From positions 1 through 64,000 of the forward strand of contig NZ_LGQZ01000007.1 of NCBI RefSeq assembly GCF_003116015.1: a DNA stretch of 64,000 nt, given 5' to 3'. The DNA comes from Azospirillum sp. TSO22-1 (lineage in GTDB: Bacteria; Pseudomonadota; Alphaproteobacteria; Azospirillales; Azospirillaceae). The notes beneath the pieces are model-generated. The model saw nothing but the letters and a program-made list of their open reading frames with translations, had not been told where the DNA came from and did not search any database. A program made the translations under genes and the position numbers. Below are positions 37,073 to 45,237 of the stretch, in pieces. Position 1 is the first letter of the stretch. Each line of letters opens with the position of its first letter.

Positions 37073-37157
37073 CTTTCGTGTTCAGCCGCGCCGGGAAGCC
37101 GGCGCCAGCTTCGTCGTTGCTGCGGCGCCGGGTGCTCGGCGCGGCTGAACGCGAAAG
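37073..37157. repeat. Long intergenic palindrome (34-base arms)
   Basis: Arms 37073-37106 and 37124-37157 are complementary at 30 of 34 positions around a 17-base loop. Outer parts (GTTCAGCCGCGCCG and CGGCGCGGCTGAAC) are perfect. It fills the convergent gap between FTR1 and the patatin gene and could end transcription in both directions, although no T run adjoins it. Confidence 0.75.
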
Positions 37158-37172
37158 GGCGGGGTGCCGGGC

Positions 37173-38099
37173 CTATGCCCGGCGCAGCGCCAGTTCGATC
37201 TGCGGCCGCATGATGCTCGCCGCGGCGTAACCGATCTCCACCACCTCCGCGGCACGGTCGAATTCCAGGATCCCGATGTGGCCGAGGCGCGGCGTCACCA
37301 GCACGTCCGGCGGCTCGCCGGCGAGGCGGGAGCGGGTGATGCGGTCCTGCATGATGTCGATGGAGCCGGCCAGGATTTCCAGCACGTTGGGCGCCGGCTC
37401 CTTCACCGCCTCCTCGATCTGCTCGGCGAAGAAGCGCGTGCGCAGGTTCGGCCGCTTGCCGATCCAGGCGCCGACCTGCTGGGTCAGCTGCTGGAAGGTG
37501 GAGGGCGCCACCCCGGCCTCCGCCATCACCGGGCGGGAGGGGGCGGACATCTCGCTGTTCAGGTTCACCGCGATCACAAGATCAGCGCCCAGCGCCCGGC
37601 ACAGCGACACCGGCACCGGGTTGACCAGCGCGCCGTCCACCAGCCAGTGCTGGCCGTTGCGCACCGCCGGGAAGACGCCGGGCATCGCCGCCGAGGCGCA
37701 CACCGCGTCCAGCATCGGCCCCTCGCGCAGCCAGATCTCCCGGCCGGTCGCCAGGTCGGTCGCCACGGCGGCGTAGGGCTTCGGCAGCTCCTCGATGCGC
37801 ACGTCGGTGGCGGCGTTGCGGAAGCGCTCGAACACGCGTTCGGCGGCGACCAGGCCGCCGCGCCGGAACGTCACGTCGATGATCCCCAGCATGCCGAGCA
37901 GGCCCATGCTCTGCGCCCAGCTCTGCAGCTCGTCGAGCTGCCCGGTCAGGTAGGCCGCCCCCACCGCCGCGCCGATGGAGGTGCCGCAGACGATGTGCGG
38001 CTCGATCCCCAGCTCGTCCAGCGCGCGCAGCACGCCGATGTGCGCCCAGCCGCGCGCCGCCCCGCTGCCCAGCGCCAAGCCGATCTTCAGTCCTGTCAC
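37173..38099 (-). CDS. Patatin-like phospholipase (RssA family)
   Basis: 308 residues from GTG 38099 (MTGLKIGLALGSGAARGWAH). Patatin core: oxyanion loop GSGAARG, nucleophile Ser41 in GTSIG, and Asp155 in the DGA motif (LVDGALVNPVPV), giving the Ser-Asp dyad. No signal peptide, so a cytoplasmic or membrane-associated esterase of the RssA type, probably acting on phospholipids or acyl esters. The C-terminal region (210-308) is helical and helps form the family-specific cap. No neighbour gives further information. Confidence 0.9.
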   Translation of the reverse strand: MTGLKIGLALGSGAARGWAHIGVLRALDELGIEPHIVCGTSIGAAVGAAYLTGQLDELQSWAQSMGLLGMLGIIDVTFRRGGLVAAERVFERFRNAATDVRIEELPKPYAAVATDLATGREIWLREGPMLDAVCASAAMPGVFPAVRNGQHWLVDGALVNPVPVSLCRALGADLVIAVNLNSEMSAPSRPVMAEAGVAPSTFQQLTQQVGAWIGKRPNLRTRFFAEQIEEAVKEPAPNVLEILAGSIDIMQDRITRSRLAGEPPDVLVTPRLGHIGILEFDRAAEVVEIGYAAASIMRPQIELALRRA

Positions 38100-38419
38100 G
38101 GTATGCCTCGCTCTGCACCCCCTCCCAATTTGGAGCATCGCCGCGCGGATGAAAAGCCGCCGGACGGACGCCGTCCGCTCGGCCTACGTCCCGCCGCGGC
38201 CCCTATGCCGCGCGGCCGGGATCGCCCCTCCGGGTTAGCTGAGGGGCTGGTGTCTTTTGTCGAAAGTTTTCGGCGATCATCCATCGGATTTCTTTAAAGC
38301 CGGGCGGGCTGTGACGATTTTTGGATGGATGATTTTTTCTCTGCTGCCCGTTAACCAAGCAGAAACTTGCTGGGCGGTAGGGTGACAGCGATCAGTTCTC
38401 TTGCGTGGCGGAGGCAGCC

Positions 38420-38551
38420 ATGTCGAACGACCTGAAAAGCTTCAAGAAGGATTGGCAGCGCTGGAGCCGCGTCGAGCGGCTGACCGCCGTCGCCCTGTTG
38501 ATCGGCGCCACCGCCCTGCTGGGCGGCCCGCTCACCCTCGGTATTCTCTGA
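38420..38551 (+). CDS. 43-residue single-helix membrane microprotein
   Basis: An ATG with GGCGGAGGC upstream opens 44 codons: a basic, polar N-terminus (MSNDLKSFKKDWQRW) and one hydrophobic helix (LTAVALLIGATALLGGPLTL). The N-in, single-pass pattern and ribosome-binding site argue for a real small gene. It does not resemble a known toxin or transporter subunit. It ends 4 bases before the convergent LysE gene. Confidence 0.55.
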   Translation: MSNDLKSFKKDWQRWSRVERLTAVALLIGATALLGGPLTLGIL

Positions 38552-38555
38552 GCGC

Positions 38556-39191
38556 CTAAAGGGCCGCGGCCAGGGCGAGCAGCCCGAACCCGGCCAGCAC
38601 CGCGCCCGACGCGCGGTTGATCCAGAGCATGGCGGCCGCCGTCACCCGCCGCCGGAACACGCCGACCCCGGCGCTCAGCACCAGCCACCACGCCGCCGAC
38701 CCCAGGAACACCCCGAGCACCAGCATCGACGCCCCCAGCGCGGGCGCGCCGCCGGCCTCGGCCAGCCCCAGGGCGCCGAACACCGCGACGAAGCTGATGA
38801 TCGTCGCCGGGTTGGCCAGCGTCAGCACCACCGTCGTCGCGTAGGCTCCGGCGAGGCCGTGCGCCGTCGGCGTCTCCGCCGCCTGCTCCGCCGGCCCTTT
38901 CGCTGGATGGGCGCGCATGGTGGCGAAGCCCAGCCACAGCAGCACCAGCCCGCCGACCAGCCGCAGCGCGGTCTGCCAGCCCAGCAGCAGGTCGGTGACG
39001 GCGGCCAAGCCGAATCCGGCCACCGCCCCGTACGCGGCGTCGGCGGTGGCGGCGCCCAGCCCGGTGGCGAACCCCACGGCCGCGCCGTCCGCCAGCGTGC
39101 GTCGGATGCACAGCAGGCCGATCGGACCGACCGGCGCGGCGATGGACAGCCCGATGACCGCGCCTTTGAGGAACAGGAACGTCGTGTCCAT
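38556..39191 (-). CDS. LysE/RhtB-family amino acid exporter
   Basis: 211 residues, six membrane helices. Begins FLFLKGAVIGLSIAAPVGPIGLLCIRRTLADG, the LysE/RhtB signature, with LTLANPATIISFVAVFGALG mid-protein. These exporters expel amino acids such as lysine, threonine or homoserine when in excess. The Lrp/AsnC regulator gene lies 5 bases upstream on the same strand, so the two form a regulated export module in which the regulator senses the amino acid. Substrate is not deducible. Confidence 0.9.
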   Translation of the reverse strand: MDTTFLFLKGAVIGLSIAAPVGPIGLLCIRRTLADGAAVGFATGLGAATADAAYGAVAGFGLAAVTDLLLGWQTALRLVGGLVLLWLGFATMRAHPAKGPAEQAAETPTAHGLAGAYATTVVLTLANPATIISFVAVFGALGLAEAGGAPALGASMLVLGVFLGSAAWWLVLSAGVGVFRRRVTAAAMLWINRASGAVLAGFGLLALAAAL

Positions 39192-39196
39192 GGCGG

Positions 39197-39646
39197 CTAT
39201 CCGACCGGCAGCGCGGCCGTCTCCTTCACCGACGACAGGGCGATGGCGGTGTGCGAGCGCACCACGCCGGGCAGCGCCTTCAGGTCCTCCGTCAGGAAGC
39301 GTTCCAGCGCCGCGGTGTCCGGCACCCGGACCTTGAGCAGATAGGACCATTCACCGGTCAGGTGGTGGCATTCCTGGACGGAGGCGTTGCCGGTCATGGC
39401 GGCGCGGAAGCCGGCGTCGTGCTCCGGCCGGTCCAGCAGCACATGCACGAAGGCCAGCACGTCCAGCCCGACCGGCTTCGGCGCGATGCGCGCGCCCCAG
39501 CCGGCGATCACCCCGGAGGCCTGGAGCTTCTTCAGCCGCTCGTTGACCGCGGACACCGACAGCCCGACAGCGGTGCCGATGTCAGCGTAAGAAGCGCGTC
39601 CGTCGTGCTGGATGTGCGCTATGATTTTGCGGTCGATGTCGTCCAT
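39197..39646 (-). CDS. Lrp/AsnC-family transcriptional regulator
   Basis: 149 residues: N-terminal HTH (MDDIDRKIIAHIQHDGRASYADIGTAVGLSVSAVNERLKKL) and C-terminal RAM ligand-binding domain (LTGEWSYLLKVRVPDTAALERFL). Feast/famine regulators bind amino acids and control linked transport or catabolic genes. It is first in a two-gene unit with the LysE exporter (5-base gap), its probable target. Confidence 0.93.
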   Translation of the reverse strand: MDDIDRKIIAHIQHDGRASYADIGTAVGLSVSAVNERLKKLQASGVIAGWGARIAPKPVGLDVLAFVHVLLDRPEHDAGFRAAMTGNASVQECHHLTGEWSYLLKVRVPDTAALERFLTEDLKALPGVVRSHTAIALSSVKETAALPVG

Positions 39647-39678
39647 GACCGCAGGATATGCGGAAATGGGGCGAAAAG

Positions 39679-39900
39679 CAATCCCTCCCCCATCCCCGAT
39701 GGGGGCGTGGAGCCGTTGCCGAGGGCATTCGCGGTGAAGCCGCGAAAGGCGGAGCGCGGTCGCGAGACTTGCGAGCGGCCGTGGAAGGGGCCCATGAAAT
39801 GGGAAGGGTGGGGGCTGCGGCTTGTCCGAAAGGCCGCTGCCCCCACCCTCCCGCGCCGAGCGCGGGTCCCTCCCTCCCCCTGCGGAGCAGGGGGAGGGCT
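39679..39900. repeat. Paired G/C-rich inverted repeats, copy 4 (long spacer)
   Basis: ATCCCTCCCCCATCCCCGAT... at the left and CCCTCCCCCTGCGGAGCAGG... at the right are hairpins separated by about 150 bases. The middle carries GGGAAGGGTGGGGGCTGCGGC facing GCCGCTGCCCCCACCCTCCC, plus a G/C-rich stretch without an open frame of note. It is the spacer between Lrp and the bacterioferritin gene. Confidence 0.7.
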
Positions 39901-39910
39901 ATGCAAACAC

Positions 39911-40387
39911 TCACTCGATCTCGCCGATCGCGCTTTGCAGGAAATTCTGCAGGCCGACGCTGGCGATCAGGCCGATCTGGGTCTCGATGTAATCGATGCG
40001 CTCCTCGGTCTCCTCCAGGATCTCCTCCAGGAGGTCGCGCGAGACGTAGTCGGCCTTCTGCTCGCAGAGCGCGATGGCGGCGACGATGCGGTCGCGGTAC
40101 TCGCGCTCCATGGCGAGGTCGGCGTCGAGGATCTCCGGCACGTCCTCGCCGATCTTCAGCTTGCCGAGATCCTGGAGGTTCGGGATGGCTTCCAGGAACA
40201 GGATGCGCTCGACCAGTTCGTCGGCGCTCTTCATCACCTCGATGGAGGCCTTGTATTCCCACTTGCCCAGCGCCTTGAAGCCCCAGTTCTTCTCCATGCG
40301 CGCGTGCAGGAAGTACTGGTTGATTCCGGTGAGCTGGTCCTTGAGCACCAGCTGCAGCTGGGCGATGACGTCGGGGTTACCCTTCAT
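39911..40387 (-). CDS. bfr: Bacterioferritin, haem-binding subunit without ferroxidase ligands
   Basis: 158 residues, four-helix ferritin fold. Met52 ([12 protein letters not shown]), the haem axial ligand at the subunit dimer interface, is kept. The di-iron ligands of a standard Bfr are mostly replaced: position 18 is Gln, 51 is Val, 54 is Ser, 127 is Thr and 130 is Arg; only Glu94 remains. It should therefore bind haem but not oxidise iron by itself. The second bfr gene, 12 bases upstream on the same strand, has the reverse set, so the mature shell is probably mixed, as in the Magnetospirillum bfr1/bfr2 pair. Confidence 0.92.
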   Translation of the reverse strand: MKGNPDVIAQLQLVLKDQLTGINQYFLHARMEKNWGFKALGKWEYKASIEVMKSADELVERILFLEAIPNLQDLGKLKIGEDVPEILDADLAMEREYRDRIVAAIALCEQKADYVSRDLLEEILEETEERIDYIETQIGLIASVGLQNFLQSAIGEIE

Positions 40388-40399
40388 GGCGGCGCTTCC

Positions 40400-40882
40400 T
40401 TATTCCGAAACCTTGCCCATGGCGGATTGCAGGTAGTTCTGCACGCCGATGCGGTCGATCAGGCCGATCTGCTGCTCCAGCCAGTGGGTGTGATCCTCCT
40501 CGGTGTCCTCCAGCAACTCGACCAGGATGCGGCGGGTGTCGTAGTCCTGCTCCTGCTCGACGTGGGCGATCGCCTCCTTCAGCTCGGCGACGACCTGGAG
40601 TTCATAGGCGAGGTCGTTGCGCAGCATCTCCGGCACGTCCTTGCCGATGTTCAGCGGCGCGCGGCTGGCGACGTCGGGCGTGCCTTCCAGGAACAGAATG
40701 CGCTTGATGAGCTTGTCGGCGTGCTCCAGCTCGTCGTGCCGCTCGTGCGCGATACGGTCATAGAGCGCCTTGAAGCCCCAGTTTTCCATCATCCGCGAGT
40801 GCGCGAGGTACTGGTCGGCGGCGCTCAGCTCGCCGGTCAGCAGCCGGTTCAGGCGGTCGATGACGCTCTGCTTTCCCTGCAT
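40400..40882 (-). CDS. bfr: Bacterioferritin, ferroxidase subunit without haem methionine
   Basis: 160 residues from ATG 40882 (AGAAGAGG upstream). Full ferroxidase ligand set: Glu18, Glu51, His54, Glu94, and Glu128 with His131 (one residue longer than E. coli Bfr in this loop, TEEDHTHW). Position 52 is Leu, so the haem ligand is missing. It oxidises Fe(II) and mineralises it inside the shell; haem needed for release through Bfd would come from the partner subunit encoded next. First gene of a two-gene operon; a Fur-like site lies about 150 bases upstream. Confidence 0.93.
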   Translation of the reverse strand: MQGKQSVIDRLNRLLTGELSAADQYLAHSRMMENWGFKALYDRIAHERHDELEHADKLIKRILFLEGTPDVASRAPLNIGKDVPEMLRNDLAYELQVVAELKEAIAHVEQEQDYDTRRILVELLEDTEEDHTHWLEQQIGLIDRIGVQNYLQSAMGKVSE

Positions 40883-41031
40883 GGCATGCCTCTTCTTCTT
40901 TTGTGGGCCTGCATGCCGTATCGCACGGAGATTGGAATTGGTCAAATCAAAATTCGAATATTCGGAGATCGCTAATGAATCTTGTCTCTTCCGATCCGCC
41001 TATGTCGTGAGCAAATGCTTTTCTGTTCTTT

Positions 41032-41050
41032 GCAAATGAGAATGATGTGC
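41032..41050. promoter_or_regulatory. Fur-like box upstream of the bfr operon
   Basis: GCAAATGAGAATGATGTGC agrees with the E. coli Fur consensus at 12 of 19 positions by eye and is partly symmetric. A perfect CGAATATTCG palindrome lies closer to the gene at 40954-40963. Either may mediate iron control of bacterioferritin. Confidence 0.4.
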
Positions 41051-41052
41051 GG

Positions 41053-41096
41053 AAAAAGAAACGGGCCAAGCGCCGTTTCATTCGGCGTCCAACCCG
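41053..41096 (-). terminator. Hairpin terminator of the ACT-domain gene
   Basis: On the minus strand GGGTTGGACGCCG and CGGCGCTTGGCCC pair through perfect and G-U pairs, followed by GTTTCTTTTTCC, 14 bases after the stop. Confidence 0.6.
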
Positions 41097-41109
41097 CGTG
41101 GGAGCGCGG

Positions 41110-41634
41110 TCAGACCGCCTCGGCCTGGCTGGTCAGCCCCAGGCTTTCCGCGGTGTTGGCGACGGTGGCGAGGCAGGCGGCGGCGCGCTCGGCCGGGATG
41201 GAGACGGCGAAGCGGATGGTGTAGCGCCCACCCTCGCGGTCGGGCAGCGTCTGTGCGTCCAGGCGCACGATGTTGGCGCCGAACTGCCCGAACACCTCCG
41301 ACAGCCGGGCGATGAGGCCCGGCTGGTCGCCGCCCGACACCGCGACGCGGTGGGTGATCAGGCCGAGCGGGCCGGGGTTCGGGTCGAAGTCGAACGGCGT
41401 CACCTTGATCTGCGCGCCGGCCAGTTCCGGCGTGGCGGCGAGGCTGGCGTGCAGGTCCTCGACCGAGACGCCGCCCGGCAGCTCGCACACGGCGGAGAAC
41501 TCGGCGCCCGAGCCCATCACCGCGAAGGTGACGTCGCGCAGGTTGATGCCCTGGTCGAACAGGTGGCCGGTGATCCCGGAGACCAGCCCGACGCGGTCGG
41601 GGCAGAAGGTGGATACCAGTGCGAGTCCTGCCAC
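41110..41634 (-). CDS. Double ACT-domain protein (GcvR-like)
   Basis: 174 residues from GTG 41634, chosen because AGGGAGG lies 5 bases upstream; an ATG at 41667 lacks such a site. Two ACT domains (about 1-80: ALVSTFCPDRVGLVSGITGHLFDQGINL; 90-170: HRVAVSGGDQPGLIARLSEVFGQFGANI) resemble the glycine-cleavage regulator GcvR and related amino-acid sensors. ACT pairs bind small amino acids at their interface. No DNA-binding or enzyme domain, so it should act by protein contact. No gcv genes are nearby. Ends at a hairpin terminator. Confidence 0.85.
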   Translation of the reverse strand: MAGLALVSTFCPDRVGLVSGITGHLFDQGINLRDVTFAVMGSGAEFSAVCELPGGVSVEDLHASLAATPELAGAQIKVTPFDFDPNPGPLGLITHRVAVSGGDQPGLIARLSEVFGQFGANIVRLDAQTLPDREGGRYTIRFAVSIPAERAAACLATVANTAESLGLTSQAEAV

Positions 41635-41685
41635 GGTGGCCTCCCTTTGAAATGGTTTTGTCAGCATGGCTGCGCGTCGGCTACG

Positions 41686-41855
41686 GCCCCCCTAACCCTC
41701 CCCCGCTCTCGGCGGATCCGGAGGATCCGCCTGCCACGTCAGCGCAAGCTTCGCTTGCGCGAGAGCTGGGCGGGGGAGGGAACTCCGCCGCAATGCAGGT
41801 ATGGCAGTGCATGCCCCCTCCCCCGCCCAGCGGGGGAGGGATGGGGTGGGGGCGG
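41686..41855. repeat. Paired G/C-rich inverted repeats, copy 5, with nested palindromes
   Basis: Outer CCCCCCTAACCCTCCCCC and GGGGGAGGGATGGGGTGGGG arms enclose two smaller perfect hairpins, GGCGGATCC/GGATCCGCC (41711-41731) and CGCAAGC/GCTTGCG (41743-41759). Lies between the ACT-domain gene and tldD, both on the minus strand. Confidence 0.75.
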
Positions 41856-41865
41856 CGCGAAAGAC

Positions 41866-43299
41866 TTACGCCGCGGTCCCGCCCACCGTCAGCCCGTCCA
41901 GCCGCAGCGTCGGCTGGCCCACGCCCACCGGCACGCCCTGGCCGTCCTTGCCGCAGGTGCCGACGCCCGGGTCGAGGCGGCTGTCGTTGCCGACCATCGC
42001 CACGCGCGTCAGGCTGTCCGGGCCGTTGCCGATCAGGGTGGCGCCCTTCACCGCCGGGCCCAGCTTGCCGTCCTCGATCAGGTAGGCTTCGCTGGCCGAG
42101 AACACGAACTTGCCGGACGTGATGTCCACCTGCCCGCCGCCGAAGTTCTTGGCGTACAGGCCCTTCTTCACCGAGGCGATGATCTCGTCGGGCGCGTGCG
42201 GGCCGTTGCGCATCACCGTGTTGGTCATGCGCGGCATCGGGTGGTAGGCGAAGCTCTGCCGGCGGCCGTTGCCGGTCGGGCGCACGCCCATCAGGCGGGC
42301 GTTCATGCGGTCCTGCATGTAGCCGACCAGGACGCCGTCCTCGATCAGCGTCGTGCACTGCCCCGGCGTGCCCTCGTCGTCCACGCTGATCGAGCCGCGG
42401 GCGTTCTCGATGGTGCCGTCGTCCACCACCGTGACGCCGGGAGCGGCGATGCGCTGCCCCATCAGGCCGGCGAAGGCCGAGGTCTTCTTGCGGTTGAAGT
42501 CGCCCTCCAGCCCGTGGCCGATCGCTTCGTGCAGCAGGATGCCGGGCCAGCCGGGGCCGAGCACCACGGTCATCTCGCCGGCCGGCGCGGCCACCGAATC
42601 CAGGTTGACCAGCGCCTGGCGCAGCGCCTCGTCGACGAAGAAGCGCCAGGTCTCCGGCTGCAGGTACTGCTCGTAGGTGACGCGGCCGCCGCCGCCGTAG
42701 CTGCCGGTCTCCATCTTGTCGCCGTCGCCGACCACCACCGAGACCGACAGCCGCACCAGCGGCCGCAGGTCGGCCACCCGCACGCCGTCGCCGCGCAGGA
42801 TCTGCACCGCCTGCCACTCGCCGCTGATCGAGCAGCTGACCTGCCGCACGCGCGGGTCCTTGGCGCGGGCGTAGGCGTCGATGTCGGCCAGCAGCGTCAC
42901 CTTGTCGGCGAAGGGCACCAGGGAGAGCGGGTTGTCGGGCATGTAGAGCGCCCGGTTGGTGCCCGGCGGCGGCTCCGCCACGGTGCCGGTGTGGCCGGCC
43001 TGCACGGCGCGCACCGTCTCGGCGGCGCGGCGGATGGCGTCCTCGGACAGGTTCGAGGCGTGCGCGAAGCCGGTCGCCTCGCCGGCGATGCCGCGCAGGC
43101 CGAAGCCCTGCGTGGTGTCGAAGCTGGCCGACTTCAGCTTGCCGTCGTCCCAGCCCAGGCTCTCGCTCTGGGCGTATTCCAGGTACAGCTCGCCGTCGTC
43201 GGCGCCGCGGAGCGCCTCCGACACGATCCCCTCGATGCGGGGGCGGTCGAGGCCGGCGCGGTTGAAGAACAGGTCGTCGGTGACGGCGAGCGCGCTCAT
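41866..43299 (-). CDS. tldD: Metalloprotease TldD
   Basis: 477 residues from ATG 43299. The zinc motif HEAIGH (H257, E258, H262) in LLHEAIGHGLEGD, plus TGFGLRGI-type N-terminal features and the C-terminal GTCGKDGQGVPVGVG, identify TldD. TldD and TldE (PmbA) form a heterodimeric protease that processes modified peptides and CcdA. No tldE is in the window, which is common in alphaproteobacteria where pmbA lies elsewhere. Length matches the family. Confidence 0.95.
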   Translation of the reverse strand: MSALAVTDDLFFNRAGLDRPRIEGIVSEALRGADDGELYLEYAQSESLGWDDGKLKSASFDTTQGFGLRGIAGEATGFAHASNLSEDAIRRAAETVRAVQAGHTGTVAEPPPGTNRALYMPDNPLSLVPFADKVTLLADIDAYARAKDPRVRQVSCSISGEWQAVQILRGDGVRVADLRPLVRLSVSVVVGDGDKMETGSYGGGGRVTYEQYLQPETWRFFVDEALRQALVNLDSVAAPAGEMTVVLGPGWPGILLHEAIGHGLEGDFNRKKTSAFAGLMGQRIAAPGVTVVDDGTIENARGSISVDDEGTPGQCTTLIEDGVLVGYMQDRMNARLMGVRPTGNGRRQSFAYHPMPRMTNTVMRNGPHAPDEIIASVKKGLYAKNFGGGQVDITSGKFVFSASEAYLIEDGKLGPAVKGATLIGNGPDSLTRVAMVGNDSRLDPGVGTCGKDGQGVPVGVGQPTLRLDGLTVGGTAA

Positions 43300-43433
43300 G
43301 GAAGCTCCGGTGCTGGTACCATTTGATGAGCCGGGGACGCCTAGGCACCCGGCCCCGGGATGTGGTCTATAGTGTGGCGACACAAAGCCGGCCCGGCAAG
43401 CCTCGCCGTCCGGCCATGCACGGGAGGGGCAGG

Positions 43434-43802
43434 ATGGACAAGGTGAATCTGGCCGAGGCGTTTCGGAGTTTCTCCGATCCCTGGAGCCCCCGGGTCGCCG
43501 GCGACATCAACGCGTTCCAGGTCAAGCTCGTCAAGCTCCGGGGGGCCTTCGACTGGCATCACCACGAGGTGGAGGACGAGCTGTTCCTGGTCGTCGCCGG
43601 GCGGATGCGGATGGGCTTCCGCGACCGGGCCGTCGACCTCGACCCTGGCGAGTTCATCATCGTCCCGCACGGCGTGGAGCACCGGCCCGAAGCCCTGACG
43701 GACGAGTGCCACGTGCTGCTGCTGGAGCCGAACACCACCCTCAACACCGGAACCGTCGAGACCGGGCGCACTGTGCGCGAGCTGCAACGGATCGTCCCGT
43801 GA
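43434..43802 (+). CDS. Small cupin-domain protein
   Basis: 122 residues from ATG 43434 with GGGAGGGGCAGG upstream. Single cupin barrel: FDWHHHEVEDELFLVVAGRMRMGF carries the HxHx(3-4)E metal motif, and PHGVEHRPEA the final His of motif 2. Small one-domain cupins of this kind include mannose-6-phosphate isomerase-like proteins and other metal-dependent isomerases or dioxygenases; the substrate is unknown. The stop overlaps the DUF3422 start (GTGA). Confidence 0.88.
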   Translation: MDKVNLAEAFRSFSDPWSPRVAGDINAFQVKLVKLRGAFDWHHHEVEDELFLVVAGRMRMGFRDRAVDLDPGEFIIVPHGVEHRPEALTDECHVLLLEPNTTLNTGTVETGRTVRELQRIVP

Positions 43803-45127
43803 CCGAACTGAACGCCGGGACCGAGCGCCCGCTCGCCACCACCGCCCATCCGCTGCGCGAGCATGCGTTGCGCGTGCCGCTGACCAACGAGGTGCACGCC
43901 CGTCCGTCCGAGGCGATGCGCGCCCCGGTGCGCGCCACCGTGCTCGCCATGCTCTCCGGCGAGGCGGCGGGGGAGCGCGAGCGCAAGCACCTGGAGCAGC
44001 TGTGCGACTGGGCCGGCGTGGCGCGCCCGGCGTCGGGCGCCACCCACTACAGCGGCAATTTCGGCAGCTTCCGCCTGAAATGGGAGCGCCACACCGAGTT
44101 CTCGACCTGGACCGTCTACCGCGAGGGCGCCTTCGGCGAGCCCTTCGCCGACCCGGCGCTGAACGCGCTGCCGCGCGACTGGCTGGCCGGGCTGGCGGGG
44201 GAGCTGCTGGTCGGCGTGCACGTCGCCGTGCTCGGCCCCGACATGCCGGAACCGACGGGACCGCAGCTGGCGGGGGTCTTCGGTTCGGACGCCTATGTCG
44301 GCTCGCGGGTTGCCGGGCGGGCGGCGATGGCGTGGACCGACTTCCGCATCCACGGCGACGGCTTCTCGCGCGTGCTGATCGCCAACCACAGCATGTCGGC
44401 GTGGCAGACCGGGCGAATCGTCCTGCGCCTGCTGGAGATCGAGGTCTACCGCATGATGGCGCTGCTGGCGCTGCCGGCGGCGCGCGGCGTGCTGCCGCGC
44501 ATCGGCGCCATCGAGCGCGAGCTGGCCGAGCTGACCGCCCGCACCACCGACCTCTCCGGCCTGGAGGACGAGCGCGGCGTGCTCGACAAGCTGACCCGGC
44601 TGTCGGCGCAGACCGAGCAGATCGCCGCCGAGACCGCCTATCGTTTCGGCGCCGCGCGCGCCTACTACGAGCTGGTCGAGCGCCGCATCGGCGAACTGCG
44701 CGAGATGCGCATGGAGGGGCTGCAGACCGTCGGCGAGTTCATGGACCGCCGCCTCACCCCCGCCATCCGCACCTGCGAGGCGGTGCAGGGCCGGCTCGAC
44801 ACGCTGTCGCAGCGTCTGGCGCGCGCCAGCCACCTGCTGCGCACCCGCGTCGAGATCGCGGTGGAGGGGCAGAACGCCGAGCTGCTGCGCTCCATGGACC
44901 GCCGCGCCGACCTCCAGCTGCGGTTGCAGGAGACGGTGGAGGGGCTGTCGGTGGTCGCCATCAGCTATTACCTGATCGGCATCGTCGGCTACGCCGCCAA
45001 GTCGTTGAAGGGCTTCGGCTGGAAGATCGACCCGGACATGATCGTCGGGCTGATGATCCCCGTCGTGCTGTTCCTGGTGTGGAAGGGCGTGCGGCGGATC
45101 CGCAAGGTGCTTGCCCATCACGGGTAG
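43799..45127 (+). CDS. DUF3422 membrane protein
   Basis: 442 residues from GTG 43799 overlapping the cupin stop. Soluble N-terminal region (1-290, with LTNEVHARPSEAM, the DUF3422 hallmark, and GSRVAGRAAMAWTDFRIH), a long coiled coil (about 230-370) and two C-terminal membrane helices (near 385-402 and 413-430). The family is widespread in alphaproteobacteria and uncharacterised. The orientation suggests the bulk of the protein faces the cytoplasm. Coupling to the cupin hints at a joint role. Confidence 0.87.
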   Translation: MTELNAGTERPLATTAHPLREHALRVPLTNEVHARPSEAMRAPVRATVLAMLSGEAAGERERKHLEQLCDWAGVARPASGATHYSGNFGSFRLKWERHTEFSTWTVYREGAFGEPFADPALNALPRDWLAGLAGELLVGVHVAVLGPDMPEPTGPQLAGVFGSDAYVGSRVAGRAAMAWTDFRIHGDGFSRVLIANHSMSAWQTGRIVLRLLEIEVYRMMALLALPAARGVLPRIGAIERELAELTARTTDLSGLEDERGVLDKLTRLSAQTEQIAAETAYRFGAARAYYELVERRIGELREMRMEGLQTVGEFMDRRLTPAIRTCEAVQGRLDTLSQRLARASHLLRTRVEIAVEGQNAELLRSMDRRADLQLRLQETVEGLSVVAISYYLIGIVGYAAKSLKGFGWKIDPDMIVGLMIPVVLFLVWKGVRRIRKVLAHHG

Positions 45128-45237
45128 AGGGCTGCCCAGGCCTGCGCCATTTTGCCTCGTTTGCATGCATAATTGCATCCGTAAAATCTCACTAAATTGC
45201 ACGGGATTGGCCGTGCCAACGGTGGGAAGGGTGTGCG

